The notes: generated by a model not told the origin, from the letters alone. Shown: positions 16,777 through 30,968, numbered from the stretch's first letter. The stretch: DNA of 64,000 nucleotides from Phymorhynchus buccinoides (GCA_017654935.2 CM065699.1:40031367-40095366), one strand, 5' to 3'. Made by a program: numbers and translations.

Positions 16777-17276
16777 NNNNNNNNNNNNNNNNNNNNNNNN
16801 NNNNNNNNNNNNNNNNNNNNNNNNNNNNNNNNNNNNNNNNNNNNNNNNNNNNNNNNNNNNNNNNNNNNNNNNNNNNNNNNNNNNNNNNNNNNNNNNNNNN
16901 NNNNNNNNNNNNNNNNNNNNNNNNNNNNNNNNNNNNNNNNNNNNNNNNNNNNNNNNNNNNNNNNNNNNNNNNNNNNNNNNNNNNNNNNNNNNNNNNNNNN
17001 NNNNNNNNNNNNNNNNNNNNNNNNNNNNNNNNNNNNNNNNNNNNNNNNNNNNNNNNNNNNNNNNNNNNNNNNNNNNNNNNNNNNNNNNNNNNNNNNNNNN
17101 NNNNNNNNNNNNNNNNNNNNNNNNNNNNNNNNNNNNNNNNNNNNNNNNNNNNNNNNNNNNNNNNNNNNNNNNNNNNNNNNNNNNNNNNNNNNNNNNNNNN
17201 NNNNNNNNNNNNNNNNNNNNNNNNNNNNNNNNNNNNNNNNNNNNNNNNNNNNNNNNNNNNNNNNNNNNNNNNNNNN
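16777..17276. other. Assembly gap of exactly 500 N
   Basis: A round-number N run is normally a scaffolding placeholder of unknown true size. The satellite starts at its right edge, so unresolved satellite is probably what the gap replaces. Confidence 0.97.
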
Positions 17277-20200
17277 AACCCCCCAAATTTAACACAAAAT
17301 TCAGATTTTATCAGTCACATTATAAGGCGCACCCCCAACCCCCCAAATTTAACACAAAATCAGATTTTATCAGTCACATTATAAGGCGCACCACCAACCC
17401 CCCAAATTTAACACAAAATCAGATTTTATCAGTCACATTATAAGGCGCACCACCAACCCCCCAAATTTAACACAAAATCAGATTTTATCAGTCACATTAT
17501 AAGGCGCACCCCCAAACCCCCCAATTTTACACAAAATCAGATTTTATCAGTCACATTATAAGGCGCACACCCCAACCCCCAAATTTTCACAAAATTCAGA
17601 TTTTATCAGTCACATTATAAGGCGCACCACCAACCCCCCAAATTTAACACAAAATTCAGATTTTATTACACGATTTTCTTAGTATTTTATCAGTCACATT
17701 ATAAGGCGCACCACCAACCCCCCAAATTTAACACAAAATTCAGATTTTATTACACGATTTTCTTAGTATTTTATCAGTCACATTATAAGGCGCACCCCCA
17801 ACCCCCCAAATTTAACACAAAATTCAGATTTTATTACACGATTTTCTTAGTATTTTATCAGTCACATTATAAGGCGCACCACCAACCCCCCAAATTTAAC
17901 ACAAAATTCAGATTTTATTACACGATTTTCTTAGTATTTTATCAGTCACATTATAAGGCGCACACCCATTTCATATTTTTTTACACGATTTTCTTAGTAT
18001 TTTATATTTTATAAGGCGCATCACAAAATTCACATTTTTATTAAGGCTTAGCACCACAGTCACCCCCCCCCCCCAAATTTAACACAAAATTCAGATTTTA
18101 TTACACGATTTTCTTAGTATTTTATCAGTCACATTATAAGGCGCACCAACCAACCCCCCAAATTTAACACAAAATTCAGATTTTATTACACGATTTTCTT
18201 AGTATTTTATCAGTCACATTATAAGGCGCACCACCAACCCCCCAAATTTAACACAAAATTCAGATTTTATTACACGATTTTCTTAGTATTTTATCAGTCA
18301 CATTATAAGGCGCACCCCCAACCCCCCAAATTTAACACAAAATTCAGATTTTATTACACGATTTTCTTAGTATTTTATCAGTCACATTATAAGGCGCACC
18401 ACCAACCCCCCAAATTTAACACAAAATTCAGATTTTATTACACGATTTTCTTAGTATTTTATCAGTCACATTATAAGGCGCACCCCCCAACCCCCCAAAT
18501 TTAACACAAAATTCAGATTTTATTACACGATTTTCTTAGTATTTTATCAGTCACATTATAAGGCGCACCACCAACCCCCCAAATTTAACACAAAATTCAG
18601 ATTTTATTACTCGATTTTCTTAGTATTTTATCAGTCACATTATAAGGCGCACCACCAACCCCCCAAATTTAACACAAAATTCAGATTTTATTACACGATT
18701 TTCTTAGTATTTTATCAGTCACATTATAAGGCGCACCACCAACCCCCCAAATTTAACACCAAATTCAGATTTTATTACACGATTTTCTTAGTATTTTATC
18801 AGTCACATTATAAGGCGCACCACCAACCCCCCAAATTTAACACAAAATTCAGATTTTATTACACGATTTCTTAGTATTTTATCAGTCACATTATAAGGCG
18901 CACCCCCAACCCCCCAAATTTAACACAAACATTCAGATTTTATTACATTTTGATTTTCTTAGTATTTTATCAGTCACATTATAAGGCGCACCACCAACCC
19001 CCCAAATTTAACACAAAATTCAGATTTTATTACACGATTTTCTTAGTATTTTATCAGTCACATTATAAGGCGCACCACCAACCCCCCAAATTTAACACAA
19101 AATTCAGATTTTATTACACGATTTTCTTAGTATTTTATCAGTCACATTATAAGGCGATTTTATTATTACGATTTTCTTAGTATTTTATCACCACAACCCC
19201 CCCCCCAAATTTAACACAAAATTCAGATTTTATTACACGATTTTCTTAGTATTTTATCAGTCACATTATAAGGCGCACCACCAACCCCCCAAATTTAACA
19301 CAAAATTCAGATTTTATTACACGATTTTCTTAGTATTTTATCAGTCACATTATAAGGCGCACCACCAACCCCCCAAATTTAACACAAAATTCAGATTTTA
19401 TTACACGATTTTCTTAGTATTTTATCAGTCACATTATAAGGCGCACCACCAACCCCCCAAATTTAACACAAAATTCAGATTTTATTACACGATTTTCTTA
19501 GTATTTTATCAGTCACATTATAAGGCGCACCACCAACCCCCCAAATTTAACACAAAATTCAGATTTTATTACACGATTTTCTTAGTATTTTATCAGTCAC
19601 ATTATAAGGCGCACCACCAACCCCCCAAATTTAACACAAAATTCAGATTTTATTACACGATTTTCTTAGTATTTTATCAGTCACATTATAAGGCGCACCA
19701 CCAACCCCCCAAATTTAACACAAAATTCAGATTTTATTACACGATTTTCTTAGTATTTTATCAGTCACATTATAAGGCGCACCACCAACCCCCCAAATTT
19801 AACACAAAATTCAATTTTATTACACGATCAGATTTTCACATTACACGATTTTCTTAGTATTTTATCAGTCACATTATAAGGCGCACCACCAACCCCCCAA
19901 ATTTAACACAAAATTCAGATTTTATTACACGATTTTCTTAGTATTTTATCAGTCACATTATAAGGCGCACCACCAACCCCCCAAATTTAACACAAAATTC
20001 AGATTTTATTACACGATTTTCTTAGTATTTTATCAGTCACATTATAAGGCGCACCCCCACCCCCCAAATTAACACAAAATTCAGATTTTATTACACGATT
20101 TTCTTAGTATTTTATCAGTCACATTATAAGGCGCACCACCAACCCCCCAAATTTAACACAAAATTCAGATTTTATTACACGATTTTCTTAGTATTTTATC

Positions 20201-23200
20201 AGTCACATTATAAGGCGCACCCCCAACCCCCCAAATTTAACACAAAATTCAGATTTTATTACACGATTTTCTTAGTATTTTATCAGTCACATTATAAGGC
20301 GCACCACCAACCCCCCAAATTTAACACAAAATTCAGATTTTATTACACGATTTTCTTAGTATTTTATCAGTCACATTATAAGGCGCACCACCAACCCCCC
20401 AAATTTAACACAAAATTCAGATTTTATTACACGATTTTCTTAGTATTTTATCAGTCACATTATAAGGCGCACCACCAACCCCCCAAATTTAACACAAAAT
20501 TCAGATTTTATTACACGATTTTCTTAGTATTTTATCAGTCACATTATAAGGCGCACCCCCACCCAACCCCCCAAATTTAACACAAAATTCAGATTTTATT
20601 ACACGATTTTCTTAGTATTTTATCAGTCACATTATAAGGCGCACCACCAACCCCCCAAATTTAACACAAAATTCAGATTTTATTACACGATTTTCTTAGT
20701 ATTTTATCAGTCACATTATAAGGCGCACCACCAACCCCCCCAAATTTAACACAAAATTCAGATTTTATTACACGATTTTCTTAGTATTTTATCAGTCACA
20801 TTATAAGGCGCACCACCAACCCCCCAAATTTAACACAAAATTCAGATTTTATTACACGATTTTCTTAGTATTTTATCAGTCACATTATAAGGCGCACCAC
20901 CAACCCCCCAAATTTAACACAAAATTCAGATTTTATTACACGATTTTCTTAGTATTTTATCAGTCACATTATAAGGCGCACCACCAACCCCCCAAATTTA
21001 ACACAAAATTCAGATTTTATTACACGATTTTCTTACATATAAGGCGCACCACCCCCCCATCAGTCACATTATAAGGCGCACCACCAACCCCCCAAATTTA
21101 ACACAAAATTCAGATTTTATTACACGATTTTCTTAGTATTTTATCAGTCACATTATAAGGCGCACCACCAACCCCCCAAATTTAACACAAAATTCAGATT
21201 TTATTACACGATTTTCTTAGTATTTTATCAGTCACATTATAAGGCGCACCCCCACAACCCCCCAAATTTAACACAAAATTCAGATTTTATTACACGATTT
21301 TCTTAGTATTTTATCAGTCACATTATAAGGCGCACCACCAACCCCCCAAATTTAACACAAAATTCAGATTTTATTACACGATTTTCTTAGTATTTTATCA
21401 GTCACATTATAAGGCGCACCCCCCAACCCCCCAAATTTAACACAAAATTCAGATTTTATTACACGATTTTCTTAGTATTTTATCAGTCACATTATAAGGC
21501 GCACCACCAACCCCCCAAATTTAACACAAAATTCAGATTTTATTACACGATTTTCTTAGTATTTTATCAGTCACATTATAAGGCGCACCACCAACCCCCC
21601 AAATTTAACACAAAATTCAGATTTTATTACACGATTTTCTTAGTATTTTATCAGTCACATTATAAGGCGCACCACCAACCCCCCAAATTTAACACAAAAT
21701 TCAGATTTTATTACACGATTTTCTTAGTATTTTATCAGTCACATTATAAGGCGCACCACCAACCCCCCAAATTTAACACAAAATTCAGATTTTATTACAC
21801 GATTTTCTTAGTATTTTATCAGTCACATTATAAGGCGCACCACCAACCCCCCAAATTTAACACAAAATTCAGATTTTATTACACGATTTTCTTAGTATTT
21901 TATCAGTCACATTATAAGGCGCACCACCAACCCCCCAAATTTAACACAAAATTCAGATTTTATTACACGATTTTCTTAGTATTTTATCAGTCACATTATA
22001 AGGCGCACCACCAACCCCCCAAATTTAACACAAAATTCAGATTTTATTACACGATTTTCTTAGTATTTTATCAGTCACATTATAAGGCGCACCACCAACC
22101 CCCCAAATTTAACACAAAATTCAGATTTTATTACACGATTTTCTTAGTATTTTATCAGTCACATTATAAGGCGCACCACCAACCCCCCAAATTTAACACA
22201 AAATTCAGATTTTATTACACGATTTTCTTAGTATTTTATCAGTCACATTATAAGGCGCACCACCAACCCCCCAAATTTAACACAAAATTCAGATTTTATT
22301 ACACGATTTTCTTAGTATTTTATCAGTCACATTATAAGGCGCACCCCCAACCCCCCAAATTTAACACAAAATTCAGATTTTATTACACGATTTTCTTAGT
22401 ATTTTATCAGTCACATTATAAGGCGCACCACCAACCCCCCAAATTTAACACAAAATTCAGATTTTATTACACGATTTTCTTAGTATTTTATCAGTCACAT
22501 TATAAGGCGCACCACCAACCCCCCAAATTTAACACAAAATTCAGATTTTATTACACGATTTTCTTAGTATTTTATCAGTCACATTATAAGGCGCACCACC
22601 AACCCCCCAAATTTAACACAAAATTCAGATTTTATTACACGATTTTCTTAGTATTTTATCAGTCACATTATAAGGCGCACCCCCCCCCAAATTTACACAA
22701 AATTCAGATTTTATTACAATTTTCTTACTATATTATCAGTCACATTATAAGGCGCACCCCCAATTTAACACACAATTCAGATTTTATTACACACACAAAT
22801 TCAGATTTTATTACACGATTTTCTTAGTATTTTATCAGTCACATTATAAGGCGCACCACCAACCCCCCAAATTTAACACAAAATTCAGATTTTATTACAC
22901 GATTTTCTTAGTATTTTATCAGTCACATTATAAGGCGCACCACCAACCCCCCAAATTTAACACAAAATTCAGATTTTATTACACGATTTTCTTAGTATTT
23001 TATCAGTCACATTATAAGGCGCACCACCAACCCCCCAAATTTAACACCAAATTCAGATTTTATTACACGATTTTCTTAGTATTTTATCAGTCACATTATA
23101 AGGCGCACCACCAACCCCCCAAATTTAACACAAAATTCAGATTTTATTACACGATTTTCTTAGTATTTTATCAGTCACATTATAAGGCGCACCACCAACC

Positions 23201-26200
23201 CCCCAAATTTAACACAAAATTCAGATTTTATTACACGATTTTCTTAGTATTTTATCAGTCACATTATAAGGCGCACCACCAACCCCCCAAATTTAACACA
23301 AAATTCAGATTTTATTACACATTTTCTTAGGCGCATTTTATCAGTCACTTATTTTTATACATTATAAGGCGCACCACCAACCCCCCAAATTTAACACAAA
23401 ATTCAGATTTTATTACACGATTTTCTTAGTATTTTATCAGTCACATTATAAGGCGCACCACCAACCCCCCAAATTTAACACAAAATTCAGATTTTATTAC
23501 ACGATTTTCTTAGTATTTTATCAGTCACATTATAAGGCGCACCACCAACCCCCCAAATTTAACACAAAATTCAGATTTTATTACACGATTTTCTTAGTAT
23601 TTTATCAGTCACATTATAAGGCGCACCACCAACCCCCCAAATTTAACACAAAATTCAGATTTTATTACACGATTTTCTTAGTATTTTATCAGTCACATTA
23701 TAAGGCGCACCACCAACCCCCCAAATTTAACACAAAATTCAGATTTTATTACACGATTTTCTTAGTATTTTATCAGTCACATTATAAGGCGCACCACCAA
23801 CCCCCCAAATTTAACACAAAATTCAGATTTTATTACACGATTTTCTTAGTATTTTATCAGTCACATTATAAGGCGCACCACCAACCCCCCAAATTTAACA
23901 CAAAATTCAGATTTTATTACACGATTTTCTTAGTATTTTATCAGTCACATTATAAGGCGCACCACCAACCCCCCAAATTTAACACAAAATTCAGATTTTA
24001 TTACACGATTTTCTTAGTATTTTATCAGTCACATTATAAGGCGCACCACCAACCCCCCAAATTTAACACAAAATTCAGATTTTATTACACGATTTTCTTA
24101 GTATTTTATCAGTCACATTATAAGGCGCACCACCAACCCCCCAAATTTAACACAAAATTCAGATTTTATTACACGATTTTCTTAGTATTTTATCAGTCAC
24201 ATTATAAGGCGCACCACCAACCCCCCAAATTTAACACAAAATTCAGATTTTTATTACACGATTTTCTTAGTATTTTATCAGTCACATTATAAGGCGCACC
24301 ACCAACCCCCCAAATTTAACACAAAATTCAGATTTTATTACACGATTTTCTTAGTATTTTATCAGTCACATTATAAGGCGCACCACCAACCCCCCAAATT
24401 TAACACAAAATTCAGATTTTATTACACGATTTTCTTAGTATTTTATCAGTCACATTATAAGGCGCACCACCAACCCCCCAAATTTAACACAAAATTCAGA
24501 TTTTATTACACGATTTTCTTAGTATTTTATCAGTCACATTATAAGGCGCACCCAACCCCCCAAATTTAACACAAAATTCAGATTTTATTACACGATTTTC
24601 TTAGTATTTTATCAGTCACATTATAAGGCGCACCCCCAACCCCCCAAATTTAACACAAAATTCAGATTTTATTACACGATTTTCTTAGTATTTTATCAGT
24701 CACATTATAAGGCGCACCACCAACCCCCCAAATTTAACACAAAATTCAGATTTTATTACACGATTTTCTTAGTATTTTATCAGTCACATTATAAGGCGCA
24801 CCACCAACCCCCCAAATTTAACACAAAATTCAGATTTTATTACACGATTTTCTTAGTATTTTATCAGTACATTATAAGGCGCACCACCAACCCCCCAAAT
24901 TTAACACAAAATTCAGATTTTATTACACGATTTTCTTAGTATTTTATCAGTCACATTATAAGGCGCACCACCAACCCCCCAAATTTAACACAAAATTCAG
25001 ATTTTATTACACGATTTTCTTAGTATTTTATCAGTCACATTATAAGGCGCACCACCAACCCCCCAAATTTAACACAAAATTCAGATTTTATTACACGATT
25101 TTCTTAGTATTTTATCAGTCACATTATAAGGCGCACCACCAACCCCCCAAATTTAACACAAAAATCAGATTTTATTACACGATTTTCTTAGTATTTTATC
25201 AGTCACATTATAAGGCGCACCACCAACCCCCCAAATTTAACACAAAATTCAGATTTTATTACACGATTTTCTTAGTATTTTATCAGTCACATTATAAGGC
25301 GCACCACCAACCCCCCAAATTTAACACAAAATTCAGATTTTGTTACACGATTTTCTTAGTATTTTATCAGTCACATTATAAGGCGCACCCCCCAAAATTT
25401 AACACCAAAATCAGATTTTATCAGTCACATTATAAGGCGCACCCCCCAAATTTAACACAAAAATTCAGATTTTATTACACGATTTTCTTAGTATTTTATC
25501 AGTCACATTATAAGGCGCACCAACCCCCAAAATTTAACACCAAAATCAGATTTTATCAGTCACATTATAAGGCGCACCCCCCCAAATTTAACACAAAATT
25601 CAGATTTTATTACACGATTTTCTTAGTATTTTATCAGTCACATTATAAGGCGCACCAACCCCCAAAATTTAACACCAAAATCAGATTTTATCAGTCACAT
25701 TATAAGGCGCACCCCCCAAATTTAACACAAAATTCAGATTTTATTACACGATTTTCTTAGTATTTTATCAGTCACATTATAAGGCGCACCAACCCCCAAA
25801 ATTTAACACCAAAATCAGATTTTATCAGTCACATTATAAGGCGCACCCCCCAAATTTAACACAAAATTCAGATTTTATTACACGATTTTCTTAGTATTTT
25901 ATCAGTCACATTATAAGGCGCACCACCAACCCCCCCCAAATTTAACACAAAATTCAGATTTTATTACACGATTTTCTTAGTATTTTATCAGTCACATTAT
26001 AAGGCGCACCACCAACCCCCCAAATTTAACACAAAATTCAGATTTTATTACACGATTTTCTTAGTATTTTATCAGTCACATTATAAGGCGCACCACCAAC
26101 CCCCCAAATTTAACACAAAATTCAGATTTTATTACACGATTTTCTTAGTATTTTATCAGTCACATTATAAGGCGCACCACCAACCCCCCAAATTTAACAC

Positions 26201-27495
26201 AAAATTCAGATTTTATTACACGATTTTCTTAGTATTTTATCAGTCACATTATAAGGCGCACCACCAACCCCCCAAATTTAACACAAAATTCAGATTTTAT
26301 TACACGATTTTCTTAGTATTTTATCAGTCACATTATAAGGCGCACCCCCCAAAATTTAACACCAAAATCAGATTTTATCAGTCACATTATAAGGCGCACC
26401 CCCCAAATTTTAACACAAAATTCAGATTTTATTACACGATTTTCTTAGTATTTTATCAGTCACATTATAAGGCGCACCAACCCCCAAAATTTAACACCAA
26501 AATCAGATTTTATCAGTCACATTATAAGGCGCACCCCCCAAATTTAACACAAAATTCAGATTTTATTACACGATTTTCTTAGTATTTTATCAGTCACATT
26601 ATAAGGCGCACCAACCCCCAAAATTTAACACCAAAATCAGATTTTATCAGTCACATTATAAGGCGCACCCCCCAAATTTAACACAAAATTCAGATTTTAT
26701 TACACGATTTTCTTAGTATTTTATCAGTCACATTATAAGGCGCACCAACCCCCAAAATTTAACACCAAAATCAGATTTTATCAGTCACATTATAAGGCGC
26801 ACCCCCCAAATTTAACACAAAATTCAGATTTTATTACACGATTTTCTTAGTATTTTATCAGTCACATTATAAGGCGCACCACCAACCCCCCAAATTTAAC
26901 ACAAAATTCAGATTTTATTACACGATTTTCTTAGTATTTTATCAGTCACATTATAAGGCGCACCAACCCCCAAAATTTAACACCAAAATCAGATTTTATC
27001 AGTCACATTATAAGGCGCACCCCCCAAATTTAACACAAAATTCAGATTTTATTACACGATTTTCTTAGTATTTTATCAGTCACATTATAAGGCGCACCAA
27101 CCCCCAAAATTTAACACCAAAATCAGATTTTATCAGTCACATTATAAGGCGCACCCCCCAAATTTAACACAAAATTCAGATTTTATTACACGATTTTCTT
27201 AGTATTTTATCAGTCACATTATAAGGCGCACCAACCCCCAAAATTTAACACCAAAATCAGATTTTATCAGTCACATTATAAGGCGCACCCCCCAAATTTA
27301 ACACAAAATTCAGATTTTATTACACGATTTTCTTAGTATTTTATCAGTCACATTATAAGGCGCACCAACCCCCAAAATTTAACACCAAAATCAGATTTTA
27401 TCAGTCACATTATAAGGCGCACCCCCCAAATTTTAACACAAAATTCAGATTTTATTACACGATTTTCTTAGTATTTTATCAGTCACATTATAAGG
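17277..27495. repeat. 10.2 kb satellite of 84-bp and about 59-bp units
   Basis: The long unit contains ACCACCAACCCCCCAAATTT, AACACAAAATTCAGATTTTA, TTACACGATTTTCTTAGTA and TTTTATCAGTCACATTATAA, then GGCGC. The short unit lacks the TTACACGATTTTCTTAGTAT block between two ATTTTAT motifs, as expected of recombination between those motifs. The left edge (17277-17640) is short units. The middle is nearly uniform long units. From 25380 to 27480 short and long units largely alternate as dimers of about 136 bp. Scrambled units occur near 17965, 19158, 19815, 21035, 22680 and 23320. There are roughly 120 units. Confidence 0.97.
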
Positions 27496-27550
27496 CACAG
27501 GGGTCTCAGTCTGGGAAAAAAGTATCGCCTTATAGTCCGAAAAATAGGGA
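27482..27550. mobile_element. Transposon terminus bounding the satellite
   Basis: After the last ATTATAAGGC the sequence runs through TTTTTTCCCAGACTGAGACC (reverse strand) to CTATTTTTCGGACTATAAGG (reverse strand), ending near 27549. Animal DNA transposons with termini like CCGTATTTTCCGGACTATAAG and internal CGCAC/TATAAG repeats are familiar from fish and invertebrates (knowledge; superfamily not recalled). I infer that the satellite unit is an amplified internal part of such an element. A small related stretch is at 53345-53395. Confidence 0.6.
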
Positions 27551-28160
27551 GATAATTTCATTGGAAATTCACGTTAAACGCATAATGACGTTCTACCCCA
27601 TCTGGTATCGTGGGTGCGTCTGGGGCGGTTGATGCGGGTGGTGTGATGTGGGTTGGACTAGGCTGGCAGAACGACTGGCAGTTTGGTCTGGTTTGCATTT
27701 TGCTACCCGTGTTGGCTGACTGGGTCGCTCTCATGATTTCGGTACGCGCTTGCATGTAAAGTAGCCTTTGGGTAAGAACGTCTTTTCTGTGGGTGTGAGT
27801 GCGTGTGCTTGCGTGTTTGTGCGCGTGCACACGCGTGAAGTATCAGATTTGACCTTGCCAAAGAAAGGCACAAGTCTACTAAATAAAATGACACACACAG
27901 TTGGTGTGCTTACTCGTCACTTTAGATACCCTTAGTAAAGTACCCAAAACGGAATTTCCGAATTTTTTTACCGGCCATTTTGTTGATGTAGGAATACAGC
28001 TGTTGCTAAGTGACTCAATGAAATTCACTAAAATAAAACCCAAATGGCTACGAGACACGGTCTAAGGGAAGCATGAATGCATGTACTTTCAACAGTAAGC
28101 TCCCTTCAATAACGTTATTTGTGTGCGTTACATAAAATCTGGAATTCAGAGGGCAGTTGT
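27551..28160. other. Unassigned sequence
   Basis: No gene recognised. A GT-rich patch at 27785-27835 is simple sequence, and small frames there are by-products. Confidence 0.5.
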
Positions 28161-28174
28161 CTGCCGTCATGACT

Positions 28175-28556
28175 TTTTCTTCTTCTTCTTCCGATTGGGG
28201 ATGTTTATCCTGCCCCCACGCCCAAAGTCTTCGTTTAGACTGCTATTGGCGCACAGGATGCATGCTATGTAAGTTCGTGTCATCCATCCCACCGGCACAC
28301 GCGGTCTACTCGTACCGAATAGTGGAATGGGCTTTAACGTGCGCGCAAGATCTTGTGCGTGCGTTCGCACACGGGACCTCGGTTTTAGGTCTCATCCGAA
28401 GGACCAGGAAATAGGAGTAAAGTATCTTTCCCAAGGACACAACACACAGTGACACAGCGCACTCGCAAACCCGTTGGATTACGAGCGGGCGACTCTAACC
28501 AACCGGCCACAGCGCCTGCCAACAGAGACTCACAGTGACGGCAGACATGTCACATC
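28175..28556 (-). mobile_element. SINE-A copy with 14-bp target duplication
   Basis: Flanked by identical CTGCCGTCATGACT at 28161-28174 and 28557-28570. Read on the minus strand it has a tRNA-like head (GGCGCTGTGGCCGGTTGG near 28520), ACCGAGGTCCCGTGTG, the CGGTGGGATGGATGACACGA block, GCATCCTGTG, and a (GAA)n end. This is the best-delimited SINE in the window. Long flanking duplications are expected of LINE-driven retroposition. Confidence 0.85.
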
Positions 28557-28570
28557 TGCCGTCATGACTC

Positions 28571-29015
28571 CAACGAATTAAAACTCAAGACATCAAAAGA
28601 GTAAGAATAAAGTCCACACTGAAGTACAGTAAAGTTTCTAAAACCATTTAATGAGCTAAAAGAGGCTAAAATGACAAAACAAAACCAGCAAAAAAAGTAA
28701 AAGCGTACAAAGATCATGCAGCAAATCGCAGAACAAAGCAAAAACTATGCGCCCCAAAAAGGTATCTGATCTAAAAATTGATCTCGGTAAAATATCACGA
28801 TGTACTTTTCATGAATATAACGCTGCGTCAAAGAGCGCTAGTAAAAAACCCACCACATATCCGTTAAAAGCGTTGCACATGTTTTACAGGGTTTTAATTA
28901 ATGTCATAATGATGCGTTGAGCTTTCTGTACCATACCTAAAACGGGTCTGGCTTATAGGCTTTGATTTGTTGCTAAAATTACATTTAAAAAAAAATTCTT
29001 CCAGTGTACTCTCTC
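28571..29015. other. Unassigned AT-rich sequence
   Basis: No coding signal and no second copy in the window. Confidence 0.5.
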
Positions 29016-29017
29016 TT

Positions 29018-29325
29018 CCTATTGGCCACTGCAACTAGGGTTATTAACGCCCTTGACAGCGAGAGTTAAGCCCTTGCTGGGCAGTACTGAAAAGGGCATT
29101 CACTCTTACAAAAGGCAGTTGTTGCAGTTGGCCTCAACTAGGGTCATTGGCGAGAGATAAGCCCTTGCTGGTCAGCACCGAAAAGGGCATTCACTCTTAC
29201 AAAAGCCAGTTGTTGCAGTGGCCTCAACTAGGGTTATTGGCGAGAGTTATATATGCCCTTGCTGGTCAGTACCCGAGCATCTACCAAGGGCATTCACTCT
29301 TGCAAAAGGCAGTCATTGCAGAGGG
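29018..29325. repeat. Three tandem units of about 100 bp of the ATTGGCCACT family
   Basis: Each unit contains CTAGGGTTATTGGCGAGAG or a variant, AAGCCCTTGCTGGTCAGTAC and AAGGGCATTCACTCTTACAA. The same motifs appear at 42728-42958 and 56940-57577, where they lie between inverted ends TTGGCCACT and AGTGGCC. The tandem form seems to be an internal expansion of that element. Confidence 0.75.
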
Positions 29326-29650
29326 TAATACACATGCACGCACACACATAAATAAATAATGCTGAGATTCTTTAGTTACCGCTTAATATTTTATATAAAA
29401 TTTCAATTTCATCATGGCACTTGAAAGCAGAAGAGAGGGCTGAAAGGAGAAACTCACAGAAAAGTGGAGAAATTTAAAAAAACAAAAACAAAACAATACT
29501 GGACGTAATGTGAGTATATTGAAAACATTGCATAAAATAATGGATTTTGTTTTGTTAGGCATCAAAATGTTTGCTATATATATATATATATCTATAAAAA
29601 AAAAATAATCTGCATAACTTTAAGATCAATCTATCTTATTATGACTGCTT
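29326..29650. other. Unassigned AT-rich sequence
   Basis: (CA)n start, (AT)n near 29575-29592 and T/A-rich sequence. No gene. Confidence 0.5.
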
Positions 29651-29861
29651 ATAAAGGCCGTTCTTAACCAAGCCAACACTTGGTTTGCCAACTGTGTTTG
29701 ACAACACTTCCAACTAGTTTTGCATCTGAACCGCACCAACACATGTTGGGGAACATTTTCTGCGGGGTTGGCACACAGGTATTTGGTTTTCAAGCTGTGG
29801 TTTGGGAACCTCTGTGTTCCTTCGTTTTGATTGGTCAAACTCTTTCGCGTTGAAGATTCCT

Positions 29862-30002
29862 GGGACGGTATTCATGTCGAGATAGCATGATGCTAACTTA
29901 GAAGCTCTTCCAATGTCCTATAGGATTTAATAGGACTTTTGGAAGAGCTTCTAAGTTAGCATCATGCTAAGTCTCATGCTATCTCGACATGAATACCGTC
30001 CC
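29862..30002. mobile_element. Foldback hairpin J1 (141 bp)
   Basis: Near-perfect palindrome from GGGACGGTATTCATGTCGAG to its reverse complement. The arms share GCTAACTTAGAAGCTCTTCC, and the short loop is TCCTATAGGATTTAATAGGA. The left arm lacks a 13-base piece present in the right arm. Two further copies are in the window. Confidence 0.85.
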
Positions 30003-30135
30003 TGGTCATTAACCGGCACGGTTAAGAGCCACAACCTGTGTTTGCCCACATTGCTGTTTCCAAACTAGTTGTCCAACACTCTATTCGTATACAAAACCTA
30101 ATCCACCGAACATGTTTACCAACCAGAACTACGTC

Positions 30136-30290
30136 TGGGCCTGTATTCACGTTGAGATAACATGAGACTTAGCATCATGCTAACTTAGAAGCTCTTCCAA
30201 AAGTCCTATTAAATCCTATAGGACATTGGAAGAGCTTCTAAGTTAGCATCATGCTAAGTCTCATGCTATCTCAACGTGAATACAGGCCCA
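30136..30290. mobile_element. Foldback hairpin J2 (155 bp)
   Basis: Same family as J1 with the loop in the opposite orientation. Both arms are full length, from TGGGCCTGTATTCACGTTG to CAACGTGAATACAGGCCCA, with one mismatch noticed. A transcript would form an almost uninterrupted stem of about 65 bp. Confidence 0.85.
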
Positions 30291-30308
30291 GGTTAAGAAC
30301 AGGCTTTA

Positions 30309-30968
30309 GCTAACAAGAAGCGAGTGGGGCAAGCATGGGCTTACAACAAAGGATAATCCTCACTTAGGTAACAAGCATTATAGGAATGAAAATCTGCTTG
30401 ACGTCCTCCGGTCTCGAACAGACACATATGGGACAGTAGTAAATATAAAGATGGTGGGAACGATCCTGGAGGCAATGGCCGGAGGCAGTGCAGCACCAGG
30501 AAAGTCCAGAATTTTTAACAATATAGATAATAATTACTCCAAGATAAAGATACAAGCATTATATTCATTGCTAAGCTTATAAATAACACGGGGTCTATCC
30601 TGGTATTGCAGTACCTACAGGGTCGACCCCACCATCTGTACATTTATAAATGTCCCATATAATAATTATACCTGTACCAGGTCGGAGATTTCCCAGGAGC
30701 ACCCATGTAATTTTGTGGACCAGTATCCTTGCCTCTGTCTGTGTGTGTGCGTGTGTGTGTGTGCGTGTGCGTGGTGCTGGACCCAGAACAGAACCATAAC
30801 TTTGTGGGCCAGTATCCTTGCCTGTGTGTGTGTCTGTGTATATGTGTGTATCTCTTCTCAATTAGGCATAAAAAAGGGCCATTATTCAACAAGCGTACAT
30901 TTGGGTCACTTGTTGAGTCCTCCTCATGAACACCTTAATTTGGAGGGGACACTTAAGACTTATGATGT
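30309..30968. other. Unassigned sequence with a duplicated GT-rich segment
   Basis: CCAGTATCCTTGCCT followed by a GT-rich run occurs at about 30720 and again at about 30811. Otherwise there is no gene or known repeat. Confidence 0.5.

Larger units (their letters stand above)
29653..30308. mobile_element. Larger inverted-end element carrying two foldback hairpins
   Basis: The ends read AAAGGCCGTTCTTAACC on the left and GGTTAAGAACAGGCTTT on the right, inverted with two differences. Inside lie hairpins J1 (29862-30002) and J2 (30136-30290). Sequence such as ACACTTGGTTTGCCAACTG resembles other parts of the interior but is not coding. Confidence 0.5.

Noticed and set aside
16747..17384. Frames across the N run
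   Set aside because: They consist of gap bases and satellite sequence.
17277..27495. CRISPR-like regular array
   Set aside because: Units are directly adjacent and whole-unit identical, without unique spacers, in animal DNA. It is a satellite.
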